This document shows, in pieces, positions 54,514 through 63,177 of a stretch of 64,000 nt of DNA; positions within the stretch are counted from its first letter, which is position 1, and every line of letters starts with the position of its first letter. The notes below the pieces were generated by a model. That model did no database searches, was not told the origin of the DNA, and saw only the letters and a list, made by a program, of their open reading frames with translations. Made by a program: the position numbers and the translations under genes. Source of the DNA: Bog-257 sp963805985 (GTDB lineage: Bacteria; Acidobacteriota; Terriglobia; Terriglobales; Acidobacteriaceae); NCBI GenBank assembly GCA_963805985.1, contig CAWDWG010000009.1, forward strand, positions 434,001 to 498,000, written 5' to 3'.

Positions 54514-55377
54514 CTAGATCCCCACTTCGATCCTTGATCTGGGGTCGAGGTAATCGCGCAGGCCGTCGCCGATGAAGTTGAAGGACAGGACGGCGAGCAT
54601 TACCGCGGCGGCAGGGAAGAGCACCAGATGCGGTGAGTCGAAGAGATGGGAGCGGGCGTCGTTGAGCATCGAGCCCCAGCTGGCGGCCGGCGGTGGGACG
54701 CCGAGGCCGAGAAAGCTCATGGTGGCTTCGGCGAGGATCGCGCCAGCCATGCCGATGGCGGCTTGCACGATCACCGGCTGGATAATGTTCGGCAGGATGT
54801 GGCGGACGATGATACGCAGGTCGCTGGCGCCGAGGGCGCGGGCAGCCTCGACGAATTCTCGCTCGCGCACAGCGAGAACTTGGGCGCGAACCAGGCGGGC
54901 GTAGCCGACCCAGCCTCCGATGGAGAGCGCGAAGATCAAGTTAAAGATTCCCGGTCCGAGAAACGCGACGAAGGCGATGGCCAGCAGGATTCCGGGGAAG
55001 GACATGAAGGCGTTCATCACGATGACGTTAAGCAAGCGGTCGGTGATGCCGCCGTAGTAGCCGGCGATGGAGCCGAGGATGAGGCCGAGGGTGAGCGAGG
55101 CGGCGACGACACAGCCGCCGACCAGCATGGAGAGGCGCGCGCCGTAGATGATGCGGGAGAGGATGTCGCGGCCTAGCTCGTCGGTGCCGAACCAGTGGGA
55201 GAGCGATGGAGCCATCAGGCGGTGCGGCAGCTCGATGTGCGCGGGATCGTAGGGTGCGATCCAGGGGGCGAAGAGCGCGCAGATGAGGAAGGCCGCGACC
55301 ATCACGACGCCGGCCGTCGCCAGGATGTTGTAGCGGGCTACGCGACGGAATGAGCTGATCTGGGCGGCCGAGGCCAT
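54514..55377 (-). CDS. ABC transporter permease, DppC/OppC type
   Basis: 287 residues with six membrane segments. An N-terminal helix (ATAGVVMVAAFLICALFAPW) and periplasmic loop (HWFGTDELGRDILSRIIYGA) precede the BPD_transp_1 domain. The EAA loop that meets the ATPase is EAARALGASDLRIIVRHILP. The end reads LDPRSRIEVGI. Such permeases import di- or oligopeptides or nickel with a partner DppB-type permease, binding protein and two ATPases, none of which is next to it, so the gene is isolated. Confidence 0.9.
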   Translation of the reverse strand: MASAAQISSFRRVARYNILATAGVVMVAAFLICALFAPWIAPYDPAHIELPHRLMAPSLSHWFGTDELGRDILSRIIYGARLSMLVGGCVVAASLTLGLILGSIAGYYGGITDRLLNVIVMNAFMSFPGILLAIAFVAFLGPGIFNLIFALSIGGWVGYARLVRAQVLAVREREFVEAARALGASDLRIIVRHILPNIIQPVIVQAAIGMAGAILAEATMSFLGLGVPPPAASWGSMLNDARSHLFDSPHLVLFPAAAVMLAVLSFNFIGDGLRDYLDPRSRIEVGI

Positions 55378-55429
55378 GGAGGGATATTAAAACAAATCTC
55401 GGCAATCACCCGCACCCGCGAGTTTTGTA

Positions 55430-55530
55430 GTGCCTCGACTCCCACTCATTCGAAAAGCGCGAATGAGTGGGGCACCCGTGCACAATCCCCAGGTTAGGCA
55501 AAAGGCCGAACCTGGGGCACCGAGTTCTAG
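55430..55530. repeat. Two hairpin repeats (CCCACTCATTCG and CCCCAGGTT types)
   Basis: CCCACTCATTCG...CGCGAATGAGTGGG near 55441-55470 and CCCCAGGTTAGGC...GCCGAACCTGGGG near 55488-55517, each followed by GGCACC. Both types recur downstream, e.g. near 56215-56255 and 57546-57582. Confidence 0.65.
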
Positions 55531-55542
55531 CCAGGGGCGTAC

Positions 55543-55986
55543 TTATTTCAGCGTGACGTTGCGGGTGAGATAGCTGGCCACGGTTTGCATGTTCTCGACG
55601 CGCTTGTCGATAACCTTCTGCTCGCTGCTCTTGTCGCCATACTTCTTCATTCGCAGATCGAGAATCTTCATGCTCAGTCCGTCCAAGGATGCCATGTTCT
55701 TATAGGTAAGGACCAGACCCATATCCCAATCGTCGATGCTGGATTTGGTCTGATTGAAGAACAGTTGATAGCCCTCGATGAGGCCGTTGGCTTTTTCCGA
55801 CTCCCAGACGGGCTGAAGATTGTTCTTGAGGTCGGCCATGGCCGCGGTGAAATGCCCAGGCAGGATGCGCAACAGGACGACGCGATTCACGGTGCCTTCG
55901 GTGTACTGATCCTGGGCCGAAGCCGCGGTCAGCAGTAAGAACGAGAGAGACAACAAGGCGAGGGTCAGCCGCACAGCTTGCTTCAT
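55543..55986 (-). CDS. Secreted hypothetical protein (147 aa)
   Basis: A signal peptide (MKQAVRLTLALLSLSFLLLT, cut after ASAQ) and a domain of about 120 residues with VVLLRILPGHFTAAMADLKN and WDMGLVLTYKNMASLDGLSM. The strand-helix-strand pattern resembles dimeric alpha-beta barrel (NIPSNAP/EthD-like) proteins, but no family is certain. It is flanked by hairpin repeats on both sides. Confidence 0.65.
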   Translation of the reverse strand: MKQAVRLTLALLSLSFLLLTAASAQDQYTEGTVNRVVLLRILPGHFTAAMADLKNNLQPVWESEKANGLIEGYQLFFNQTKSSIDDWDMGLVLTYKNMASLDGLSMKILDLRMKKYGDKSSEQKVIDKRVENMQTVASYLTRNVTLK

Positions 55987-56531
55987 GGGTAAAGTCTCCT
56001 TGTTTGGAATTGCTAAAGTGTGCGCCAGATTCGCGATATGGTAAAGAGAAAAGCGACATCCGTATGCCGTGCCCGGGGCACTCGGGACTCATGCGGGTCT
56101 TACCCACCGTTAAAACGGTGGGCTTTCTTATGTTGCGCCCGAGGCGCGAGGGTGGAGGGTCCGACAATATCAAGAGCCCATACATTCGAACGGCGCGAGT
56201 GGGTGGGCGGCCGCCCAGGTTAGCGTCCAACAGAAGGACGCGAACCTGGGCACCGAGCTGAAGAAAATCCCCACTCAAGCCCAAAGGACGGGGTTGAATG
56301 GGGCACCCGGCATCGATTGCCGCCCACCGTTAAAACGGTGGGCTTTCTTATGCCGTGCCCGAGGCACTCGTTGCGAAAATATCACGCCCTACCCACCTCT
56401 GAAGAGGTGGGCTTTCCTATGCCGCGCCCGTGGCGCGCTTCTGATGTCGTTCCCGCAGACTCCGGTCTCCTCCCGATTGCGCTTCAGGTCTAGAATAGGC
56501 GGTTGACTCGCTTTGCCCAGATCGCCGGCCC
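55987..56531. repeat. Repeat-filled intergenic region with three bipartite hairpin elements
   Basis: 545 bp without a gene. Bipartite elements lie at 56103-56150, 56323-56370 and 56392-56438. Each has an 8-bp stem (CCCACCGT, CCCACCGT, CCCACCTC) with loop TAAA or TGAA, a linker GCTTTCTTATG-like, then a second hairpin (GCGCCCGAGGCGC, GTGCCCGAGGCAC, GCGCCCGTGGCGC). A CCCAGGTT-type hairpin lies near 56215-56251 and a CCCCACTCAAGCCC...GGGGTTGAATGGGG one near 56270-56304. Confidence 0.8.
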
Positions 56532-57539
56532 ATGCTGCCCTTCAAACTGATCTACAGCGACAAGTATTTCCTGTCCATCGGCGAGCACGTCTTCCGTGCC
56601 GACAAGTTCCGGCTCATCCGCGAGCGGTTGTTGCAGGAGCATGTCGCCGAAGAGAGCGACTTCCTTGAGCCGCAGCCGGCAAGCGAGGCAGATGTGCTGC
56701 TGGTGCATTCGCCGCATTATGTGAACAAGCTGATGGAAGGCAGCCTGACCGCGCGCGAGGAGCTGCAGATGGAGATCCCGTATTCGCCGCAAGCGGTTGA
56801 CGCCTTCATGCTGCACACCGGAGGCTCGATTCTGGCAGCGGAGCGCGCGCTGGACGACGGCGTGGCCATGAACATTGGCGGCGGATTTCATCATGCCTAT
56901 CCCGACCACGGTGAGGGCTTCTGCATGATCAACGACTTCGCGGTGGCGATTCGGGCGATGCAGAAGCGCGGGCGCATTAAGCGGGCAATGACCGTCGATT
57001 GCGATGTGCATCAGGGCAACGGAACAGCGGCGATCTTCGGCGGCTCGGGACACGCGGCGAATACGCTGCCGTCGTCCTCGAGTGTGGCTGCTGTCGAGCT
57101 GTCGGCGGCGAACGTTAGCAGCGGGCCGGCGAAGGATGTGTTTACGATCTCGTTGCATCAGGAGAATAACTATCCGTTTGTGAAGCCACCGTCGTCGATC
57201 GACGTGAATCTGCCGGATGGCTGCGGCGATGACGAGTATCTGGCGTGGTTGGACAACGCGCTGAGTTCGGGGCTGCGGCAGTTCGAGCCGGAGCTGATTT
57301 GTTATGTCGCGGGAGCCGATCCGTTTCGCGAGGACCAGCTTGGTGGATTGAACCTGACGATCGACGGGCTGAAGAAGAGAGATGAGCTGGTGTTTCGCGC
57401 GGCGCGGGCGCGGAATATTCCGGTGATGACGACGTATGCCGGAGGATACGCGAATCGGGTTGAGGATACGGTGACGATTCATTGCAATACGGTGGTTGCG
57501 GCGAGCGAGGTGTGTCGGGGGGCGGCTCTGCCGAGGTGA
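56532..57539 (+). CDS. Histone deacetylase-family protein
   Basis: 335 residues of the zinc-dependent deacetylase fold (class IV-like). Catalytic segments are GGGFHHAYPDHGEGFCMIND (the double His), TVDCDVHQGNGTAAIF (zinc Asp and His), GADPFREDQLGGLNLT (zinc Asp) and TYAGGYA. Bacterial members act on acetylated polyamines, acetoin-pathway proteins or other N-acetyl groups; substrate unknown. Between TAAIF and KDVFTISLHQ there is an insertion of about 30 residues (GSGHAANTLPSSSSVAAVEL and on) that most relatives lack. The gene is isolated, with repeats on both sides. Confidence 0.9.
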   Translation: MLPFKLIYSDKYFLSIGEHVFRADKFRLIRERLLQEHVAEESDFLEPQPASEADVLLVHSPHYVNKLMEGSLTAREELQMEIPYSPQAVDAFMLHTGGSILAAERALDDGVAMNIGGGFHHAYPDHGEGFCMINDFAVAIRAMQKRGRIKRAMTVDCDVHQGNGTAAIFGGSGHAANTLPSSSSVAAVELSAANVSSGPAKDVFTISLHQENNYPFVKPPSSIDVNLPDGCGDDEYLAWLDNALSSGLRQFEPELICYVAGADPFREDQLGGLNLTIDGLKKRDELVFRAARARNIPVMTTYAGGYANRVEDTVTIHCNTVVAASEVCRGAALPR

Positions 57540-58107
57540 GGAAATCCCCATTCAAGGCCAAACGATGGGCTTGAATGGGGGCACCCGATCCACCGTTGAA
57601 ACGGTGGGCGTCTTGTGGCGTGCCCGGGGCACTCGGTTCTTCATGGTCGCGTACCCACCGCTGAAGCGGTGGGCTTTCTTATGCCGCGCCCGAGGGCGCT
57701 GAGGTCCTGCGATCAGTTAATTCCTACACATTCGAGGTGTCGGGCGGCGACGACTCCGCAGAGATGAAGACAAATCCCTACTCAAGCCTGAACGATGGGC
57801 TTGAATGGGGCACCCGGCTTTTGATTCTCTTAATCCCAAGTCGCACGACAGTGGGCTCCCAGGTCTAGCTCTTTTCCAGACCTGGGAGGAAACGACGCAT
57901 CTTCGGGCAAACCTACCTGGTGGTTGCGTGGCGATGTGATCCGGGGCACACTAGCCGCGTGATGGTCTTGGACCTCCCGGGTCTCGAACCCGGCGAGACC
58001 CAGGGCACCCATATTTCCCACGAGTCGAGACGAGATGAAAGCGAAGAGAGAGCGGCAGACCGGGGCCACCCGCCGCCGGCATAAGCATTGCTCCTGCGAA
58101 CGTTGAT
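57540..58107. repeat. Repeat-filled intergenic region
   Basis: About 570 bp. It holds a CCCCATTCAAGGCC...TTGAATGGGG hairpin (57547-57580) and bipartite elements at 57590-57632 (stem CCACCGT, loop TGAA) and 57654-57699 (stem CCCACCGC, loop TGAA). There is a further hairpin CCCAGGTCT...AGACCTGGG (57858-57886) and a GGGTCTCG...CGAGACCC hairpin near 57978-58002. No gene seen. Confidence 0.75.
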
Positions 58108-58275
58108 CTATGGGCGCCGGAAGAATCGTAAGTAAAAGGCTACAAATACCAGAACGATTCCGACGTTCGCCATGAGTCGTTCCCAGAAATGGTTCCTGAA
58201 AATCAGGACATCTACAGCGACGATGACAGCTATCATCACTATCACGTAAGGCACGGCAATCATCGGTTTTTTCAT
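58108..58275 (-). CDS. Small two-helix membrane protein (55 aa)
   Basis: From ATG 58275 it reads MKKPMIAVPYVIVMIAVIVA, a first membrane helix, then a short loop with RNHFWERLMANVG, a second helix (IVLVFVAFYL) and the basic end RFFRRP. The pattern of two helices with basic residues at both ends is protein-like, but no ribosome site is evident and no family is known. It diverges from the truncated haemoglobin gene. Confidence 0.5.
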   Translation of the reverse strand: MKKPMIAVPYVIVMIAVIVAVDVLIFRNHFWERLMANVGIVLVFVAFYLRFFRRP

Positions 58276-58455
58276 TTCAATTCACAACAAAGTTCGCGAT
58301 TCGAACTTCAGGTCACCCGGATTCATGGTGTGCCCAACAACTGTTTGGATGAAGACACAGCTTTGCCGGTTTCGTTGGCATCACGTTAAGAGGCCGGTTT
58401 CGCGCCGCGCGGTGGTTGTCTTGCCAAGGCTCGGAACGATTGTCATTATGAGTGG

Positions 58456-58926
58456 ATGCAAACTGTATTCGAAGCAGCCGGTGGAATGGAGGGCCTGTGC
58501 CGTCTTGCCGACGCCTGGCATCGTCGAGTGCTGGCTGACGACGTGGTTGCCCATGCCTTCAGCCACGGCTTCCATCCCCAGCATGTAGAGCGGCTCGCGG
58601 CATACTGGGCCGAGGCGCTCGGTGGCCCTTGCGTATATTCCGACTCCTACGGCGACGAAACCAAGGTGGTCAAGATGCACAGCGGCAACGGTGAGCATGA
58701 CGAAATGGATCGCCGTGCGCTTGCCTGCTTCGACCGGGCTCTTGCCGATGTCGGACTGGCCGATGGCAAGCTGCGACAGGTGCTGCACGATTACTTCGCG
58801 TGGGCGGCCACCACAACCATGGCTCGCTATCAGGAGTCCGCCGACGATGTGCCTGACGGCCTCAGGATTCCACACTGGTCTTGGGACGGACTCCAGCAGG
58901 ACCGCGCAACCGGCGATTCACGATAG
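58456..58926 (+). CDS. Truncated haemoglobin, group II-like
   Basis: 156 residues with the 2-on-2 globin pattern: MEGLCRLADAWHRRVLADDV (B helix), VAHAFSHGFHPQHVERLAAY (haem-proximal region with His), WAEALGGPCVYSDSYG, and MHSGNGEHDEMDRRALACFD. Such globins bind oxygen or nitric oxide. It lies 81 bp before ffh on the same strand. Confidence 0.85.
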   Translation: MQTVFEAAGGMEGLCRLADAWHRRVLADDVVAHAFSHGFHPQHVERLAAYWAEALGGPCVYSDSYGDETKVVKMHSGNGEHDEMDRRALACFDRALADVGLADGKLRQVLHDYFAWAATTTMARYQESADDVPDGLRIPHWSWDGLQQDRATGDSR

Positions 58927-59007
58927 CGGCATCAGCTCCGATGATATCCTTAGTGCACGGGCTGAGATTCTGCAGCACCACCATTCCGATCCCTTGGACT
59001 CCTGAAC

Positions 59008-60366
59008 ATGTTTGAGAACCTCACAGATAAACTGCAGCGCGCCTTCAAGAACCTGCGCGGACAGGGCACGCTGACGGAAGAGAACATCGGCGAGGCGCTG
59101 AAAGAAATTCGCATGGCGCTGCTGGAAGCCGACGTCAACTTCCAAGTCGTCAAAGAACTGATCGACCACATTCGCGAGAAGGCGGTCGGGCAGGAAGTGA
59201 TGACCGCGCTCTCGCCGGGCGAACAGGTCATCAAGATCGTTCGCGACGAGCTGGTCAACCTCCTTGGCAAAGACACCGCGAAGCTGAAGTTCGCGTCGCA
59301 GCCGCCGACCGTGGTGCTGATGGCGGGACTGCAAGGATCCGGCAAGACGACCACCTCGGGCAAGCTGGCGAATTGGTTGAAGAACGGCGGTCATCGGCCG
59401 ATGCTGGTGTCGGTGGACGTGTATCGTCCGGCGGCGCGCGAGCAGCTGAAAGTTGTGGCCAACGCGATCAAGGCGCAGCTCTACGAGGGCAAGGTCGAGG
59501 AGTCGAACACGGCGACGGTCGAGCGGCTGGTGCGAGAGGCGCGGCGCGAGGCCATCAACAACGCGTGCGATGTGCTCATCGTCGATACCGCGGGCCGCTT
59601 GCACATCGACGAGCAGCTGATGGACGAGATGCAGTCGCTGAAGAAGATCCTGAACCCGCAGGAGATTCTCTTCGTTGCCGACTCGATGACCGGCCAGGAC
59701 GCGGTGCGCTCGGCCGACGAGTTCCACAAGAAGCTGACGCTGACCGGCGTGATGCTGACCAAGATGGACGGCGATGCGCGCGGCGGCGCGGCGCTGTCGA
59801 TTCGCAACGTGACCGGGCAGCCGATCAAGTTCATCGGCGTGGGCGAGAAGTACGACGCGCTGGAGCCGTTTCATCCCGACCGCATCGTGGGCCGCATTCT
59901 CGGCATGGGCGACATTCTCTCGCTGATCGAGAAGGCCGAGTCGAAGCTGGACAAAGGCAAGTCGGAGGAGTTCGCGCGCAAGGCACTGTCGAGCGACGGC
60001 TTCTCGCTGGAAGATTTTCGCGGCCAGCTCAGGCAGGTGAAGAAGCTGGGATCGATTTCGTCGATCATGAGCCACATGCCGAAGATCGGGCCGTTCGCCA
60101 ACATGGCGCAGGCGGCCGACAAGGTCGACGACAAGCAGATCAACCGCGTGGAGGCGATCATCAACTCCATGACGCCGTACGAGCGCGAGCATCATGAGGT
60201 CATCAACGGCAGCCGGCGCAAGCGCATCGCGCGCGGATCGGGGACGAGCGTGCAGGAAATCAATCAGCTGCTGCGGCAGTATGCGCAGATGCGCAAGATG
60301 TTCAAGACCATGGGCAAGCCCAGCTTCGCGAGACGGATTGCAGGGATGAAGATGCCGGGGATGTAG
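59008..60366 (+). CDS. ffh: Signal recognition particle protein Ffh
   Basis: 452 residues in the order N, G, M domains: ENIGEALKEIRMALLEADVN in N; the GTPase motifs GLQGSGKTTTSGKLA, VDVYRPAAREQL, DTAGRLHID and TKMDGDARGGAALS in G; and the methionine-rich M domain with MSHMPKIGPFANMAQ, GSRRKRIARGSG and a tail ending GMKMPGM. It binds 4.5S RNA and brings ribosomes with nascent membrane proteins to FtsY. No frameshift; a normal single-copy housekeeping gene. Confidence 0.97.
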   Translation: MFENLTDKLQRAFKNLRGQGTLTEENIGEALKEIRMALLEADVNFQVVKELIDHIREKAVGQEVMTALSPGEQVIKIVRDELVNLLGKDTAKLKFASQPPTVVLMAGLQGSGKTTTSGKLANWLKNGGHRPMLVSVDVYRPAAREQLKVVANAIKAQLYEGKVEESNTATVERLVREARREAINNACDVLIVDTAGRLHIDEQLMDEMQSLKKILNPQEILFVADSMTGQDAVRSADEFHKKLTLTGVMLTKMDGDARGGAALSIRNVTGQPIKFIGVGEKYDALEPFHPDRIVGRILGMGDILSLIEKAESKLDKGKSEEFARKALSSDGFSLEDFRGQLRQVKKLGSISSIMSHMPKIGPFANMAQAADKVDDKQINRVEAIINSMTPYEREHHEVINGSRRKRIARGSGTSVQEINQLLRQYAQMRKMFKTMGKPSFARRIAGMKMPGM

Positions 60367-60376
60367 GAGCAGCCCT

Positions 60377-60402
60377 TAGCAGTTAGCACTTAGCAGTTAG
60401 CT
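60377..60402. repeat. Diverged TTAGC short repeat
   Basis: TTAGCAGTTAGCACTTAGCAGTT-like string directly after ffh, related to the clusters near 18030-18141 and 62333-62358. Confidence 0.5.
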
Positions 60403-60415
60403 ACGAGCCGAAGAA

Positions 60416-60802
60416 TCACTTGTTGCCGTACTTGAACCGATCGGGACTCTCCGTTTCGATGTCATCTTGTTTGCCCGGCAGCGGCCACCACCATTTGTAA
60501 TCGCGATATACGGTATGCTCCTGACGAAACTGATATACGGCTGCAGCATATTGTGAAAGCATCACGACGACATCGCTATTAGTTGGGATGTCGTTTTCAT
60601 CGAAGGTCTCGAAACCTTGAAATGGTTTCTGCTCGCCTAGAATCCCGTTCATGCTTTCGAGAAGCACGTTAACGAACTTCAGCTTGAATTTGTTCAGGCC
60701 GTCGTTTGGCCTCTTCTTAGACAGCTCCGAAATCTCGGTCAACATCGAGTGGAGTTGCCGTTCCAGCCGTTCGAAACCCTGAACTTCCTCTGCGTTCTTC
60801 AC
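60416..60802 (-). CDS. Hypothetical protein (128 aa), partner candidate of the nuclease-like gene
   Basis: Start is GTG 60802 with a perfect AAGGAG six bases upstream; the longer frame to 61033 runs into hairpin repeats and is rejected. The product (VKNAEEVQGFERLERQLHSM, ELSKKRPNDGLNKFKLKFVN, YAAAVYQFRQEHTVYRDYKW) is soluble, helical and acidic at the start. No family is recognised. It follows the nuclease-like gene on the same strand, with a 148-bp gap holding two hairpins. Confidence 0.65.
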   Translation of the reverse strand: MKNAEEVQGFERLERQLHSMLTEISELSKKRPNDGLNKFKLKFVNVLLESMNGILGEQKPFQGFETFDENDIPTNSDVVVMLSQYAAAVYQFRQEHTVYRDYKWWWPLPGKQDDIETESPDRFKYGNK

Positions 60803-60837
60803 AAAGTTCTCCTTACATAAGAGCGGGCTGGAGTGCC

Positions 60838-60896
60838 GCCGGCTGAAGCCGGCTCGGTTCTTTGGGGACCAGCCTAACGCGGCGCTGAAGCGCCGC
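60838..60896. repeat. Two TGAA-loop hairpins
   Basis: GCCGGC-TGAA-GCCGGC (60838-60853) and GCGGCGC-TGAA-GCGCCGC (60879-60896), between two genes of the same strand. They share the TGAA loop with the bipartite elements elsewhere but have different stems. Confidence 0.8.
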
Positions 60897-60950
60897 ACTA
60901 CCCGATACGGCTTGGGAACGCGGTGCCCGCCGCCGACCTCAACAGAATCT

Positions 60951-62324
60951 TTACCCCGGACAGGCGCGGGTGAATTCAACGTACTTCTTTTGCAGGACGT
61001 CGATGGGGTCGCGCTGCTTGCTCTCGAACACATTGACGATGAGGTCGAGATCGGCGTCCGTCAAGGCAATAATGCAGCGGCGCTGGCCGGACCATAGATC
61101 GATGGTGTTCTTGAACATGGCTGTGGACATGGGTTGGCGGGTGAGCAGCACGCCGAAGCGGCCGAACTGGTCCTTCATGTAGCGGTTGAGCTGGTTGATG
61201 TGATCGCGCTCGATTTCCCTGACGTTTTTCATTTCCATGACGATCTGATGGCAGTCGTATTTCTTGATCAGCTCGTCGAGGAAGGGATGTGAGCTGTTGT
61301 TGTAGAAGATGAGGTCGCGGATGAGGGCGCCGGATTCGGTGCGGCTTTGCTGGGCGGCGAAATCCAGTTGGGGATAGAAGGCAGATGCGAGCAGTCGGGC
61401 CGTCTCGCGCTCGTAGATCTTGTTGTTGCGATCCGACGGGCTGTTGGATAAAGGAAGATTGCGAAGCGTGTCGAAGCTGGACTTCGCAGAGCCGACGGGT
61501 AGCTGGGCAAATAGCGGATCGTTCTTACAATCTCCCGCGGCACGTTCCCTTTTCGCGACATACTCAAAGACCGCGCCGTAGTTCTCGCGGTTGAAGGTGA
61601 GCAGCTTTACCCGCTCGGCTTTTGCGGCACGCGGCTGAAGGTTCTCACTGGGATAGGCCTGGGCGAAGTATTCGTCGAAGTTGATCCAGGGACTGGAGCG
61701 GAGCCAGCGCTTGGGAACGAAGAGGATGGGCTTCTCTTTTTCCGGATTGACGGGCAGGGTGACGTATTCCGACTTCAGCCGGTTTTCGCTGTAGCTATAG
61801 ACCTGGACGTAGACCTTGGACATGGGGATGCCGATGGTTTGGCATTCCTGGATGGTGTAGTCGATGAGGAAAGATTTCAGGAAGCCACAGGTGAAGTCGC
61901 TAATGCGGTCCTTGGCGATGTGGTCGACGAAGAACTGGATTTCCTCGAAGTGGACGAAGCCGGAGTTGTAGTACTGCGGGATGTCGTGGAAGAGGCTGAG
62001 GATTTTCTCCGCGGTTGGCGCTCCGATGCGGTGGCCTTCGCGGGTGCGCGAGAGGCCGAGGCCGACCTCGTCGCATTCGCTGAGGGCGATGAGGAGATTG
62101 ATCGCGTCCTGTTTGCGGCCTTGTTTGGCAAGGTAGCCGAGGTGGTTGAAGGAGTTGATGAGCGAGGTGTGGAGGGCCTGGTCCTGGTGCGAGGGCGAGC
62201 GCCAGAGGAGGAACGGATCGACGTAGAGAGGGGTGTCTTCGTCGAGGAAGGGGATGGCGAAGTCGGTCTGGGCCTGTGGCAGGAGGATGTTGTGGAAGTC
62301 GGTGAGGCGTGGACGGACGAGCAT
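60951..62324 (-). CDS. Hypothetical protein with a PD-(D/E)XK nuclease-like C-terminal region
   Basis: 457 residues from ATG 62324 (MLVRPRLTDFHNILLPQAQT). The N-terminal two thirds have no recognised family; notable strings are DFAIPFLDEDTPLYVDPFLL, LALSECDEVGLGLSRTREGH-like sequence and VYVQVYSYSENRLKSEYVTL. The C-terminal part has ESGALIRDLIFYNNSSHPFL followed by KYDCHQIVMEMKNVREIERD and INQLNRYMKDQFGRFGVLLT. An Asp on a strand, then E-x-K on the next strand, is the restriction-endonuclease-like active site pattern. A defence or DNA-processing role is inference. A small gene of unknown function follows, and hairpin repeats flank both. Confidence 0.7.
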   Translation of the reverse strand: MLVRPRLTDFHNILLPQAQTDFAIPFLDEDTPLYVDPFLLWRSPSHQDQALHTSLINSFNHLGYLAKQGRKQDAINLLIALSECDEVGLGLSRTREGHRIGAPTAEKILSLFHDIPQYYNSGFVHFEEIQFFVDHIAKDRISDFTCGFLKSFLIDYTIQECQTIGIPMSKVYVQVYSYSENRLKSEYVTLPVNPEKEKPILFVPKRWLRSSPWINFDEYFAQAYPSENLQPRAAKAERVKLLTFNRENYGAVFEYVAKRERAAGDCKNDPLFAQLPVGSAKSSFDTLRNLPLSNSPSDRNNKIYERETARLLASAFYPQLDFAAQQSRTESGALIRDLIFYNNSSHPFLDELIKKYDCHQIVMEMKNVREIERDHINQLNRYMKDQFGRFGVLLTRQPMSTAMFKNTIDLWSGQRRCIIALTDADLDLIVNVFESKQRDPIDVLQKKYVEFTRACPG

Positions 62325-62739
62325 AAGAAGCAATTAGCGATTAGCAATTAGCGATTAGCCAAAGGCGATGGTAAGCCGAATTGGGGTTAAGAAGAATCCC
62401 ACGGAAGCGGGAGTGGGTCGGGTGCGGCGATTGGTCGGTCCCGGCACCCGGCTGCCCACCGTTGAAACGGTGGGCGCCTTGTGCCGTGCCCGAGGCACTC
62501 GGCATTTATCTCGGCTTTCCCACCGCTGAAGCGGTGGGCTTTCTTATGCCGCGCCCGGGGGCGCTGGAGTGCGTCGGGTGCACCCACTGACTCAACGTGC
62601 GTAGCGTCTGGATCCCATGGAGGCTGCCGAGTCCATGGCGATACATCAGCGCCCAGGGCGCGGAACAAGAAAGCCCACCGTTTCAACGGTGGGTGTGCGA
62701 AACCACGAAACCGGAGTGCCTCGGGCACGGTATAACCCT
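62325..62739. repeat. Repeat-filled intergenic region
   Basis: A TTAGCAATTAGCGATTAGC cluster (62333-62358) is followed by bipartite hairpin elements at 62455-62498 (CCCACCGT-TGAA-ACGGTGGG), 62519-62564 (CCCACCGC-TGAA-GCGGTGGG) and an inverted one at 62649-62728. No gene is seen; open frames here are translated repeats. Confidence 0.8.
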
Positions 62740-63177
62740 TCACCCGAACATGAATTTTGGGTCACAGGTTACACCGGATCGCCGCAAGAGGAGTTCGAAT
62801 TCCTCTTCAAAGCTGCGCTTCTCGTGATGTCGGGGTTGGTCGGAGATGTAATCCATCACGGCTTGCTTGTTCGATGCGCTAACGCTGAAGGCGCCGTAGC
62901 CCTCTTGCCAGGCAAACGCCGAGCCGTGTTCGGTCATCCATCGCGAGCTATTGCCCTTGAGCTCCTGAATCGCCTTTGCGAGCGGGAGAGCAGCCGGAAG
63001 TGCGATGAGGATGTGAATGTGATTCGCGGTTCCCCCGGCGATGATGAGTGGAATGTTCTTTTCGCGGGCGACGCCGCCGAGGTATTGGCAGAGGTGAGCG
63101 GGGTCGGGGATGGAATCGGCGCGGTCTTTGGTGCTGAAGACGCAGTGGAGGAGGTTGTTGGTCAGGGCGTGCGGCAT
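62740..63177 (-). mobile_element. IS200/IS605-type Y1 (HUH) transposase, RAYT-like context
   Basis: 145 residues from ATG 63177 (MPHALTNNLLHCVFSTKDRA). The HUH motif is in GGTANHIHILIALP, and the catalytic Tyr lies in the AFAWQEGYGAFSVSASN block, followed by the helix NKQAVMDYISDQPRHHEKRS. Y1 transposases cut and join single-stranded DNA next to hairpins. No second ORF (TnpB) is present, as in IS200 or in REP-associated transposases. Bipartite palindromes lie on both sides within 100-200 bp, which is the arrangement of RAYT genes with their REP/REPIN targets. Confidence 0.88.

Noticed and set aside
57970..58010. T-arm-like string GGTTCGAGACCC suggesting a tRNA
   Set aside because: No acceptor stem, anticodon arm or D-arm can be placed around it; it is one more inverted repeat (GGGTCTCG...CGAGACCC).
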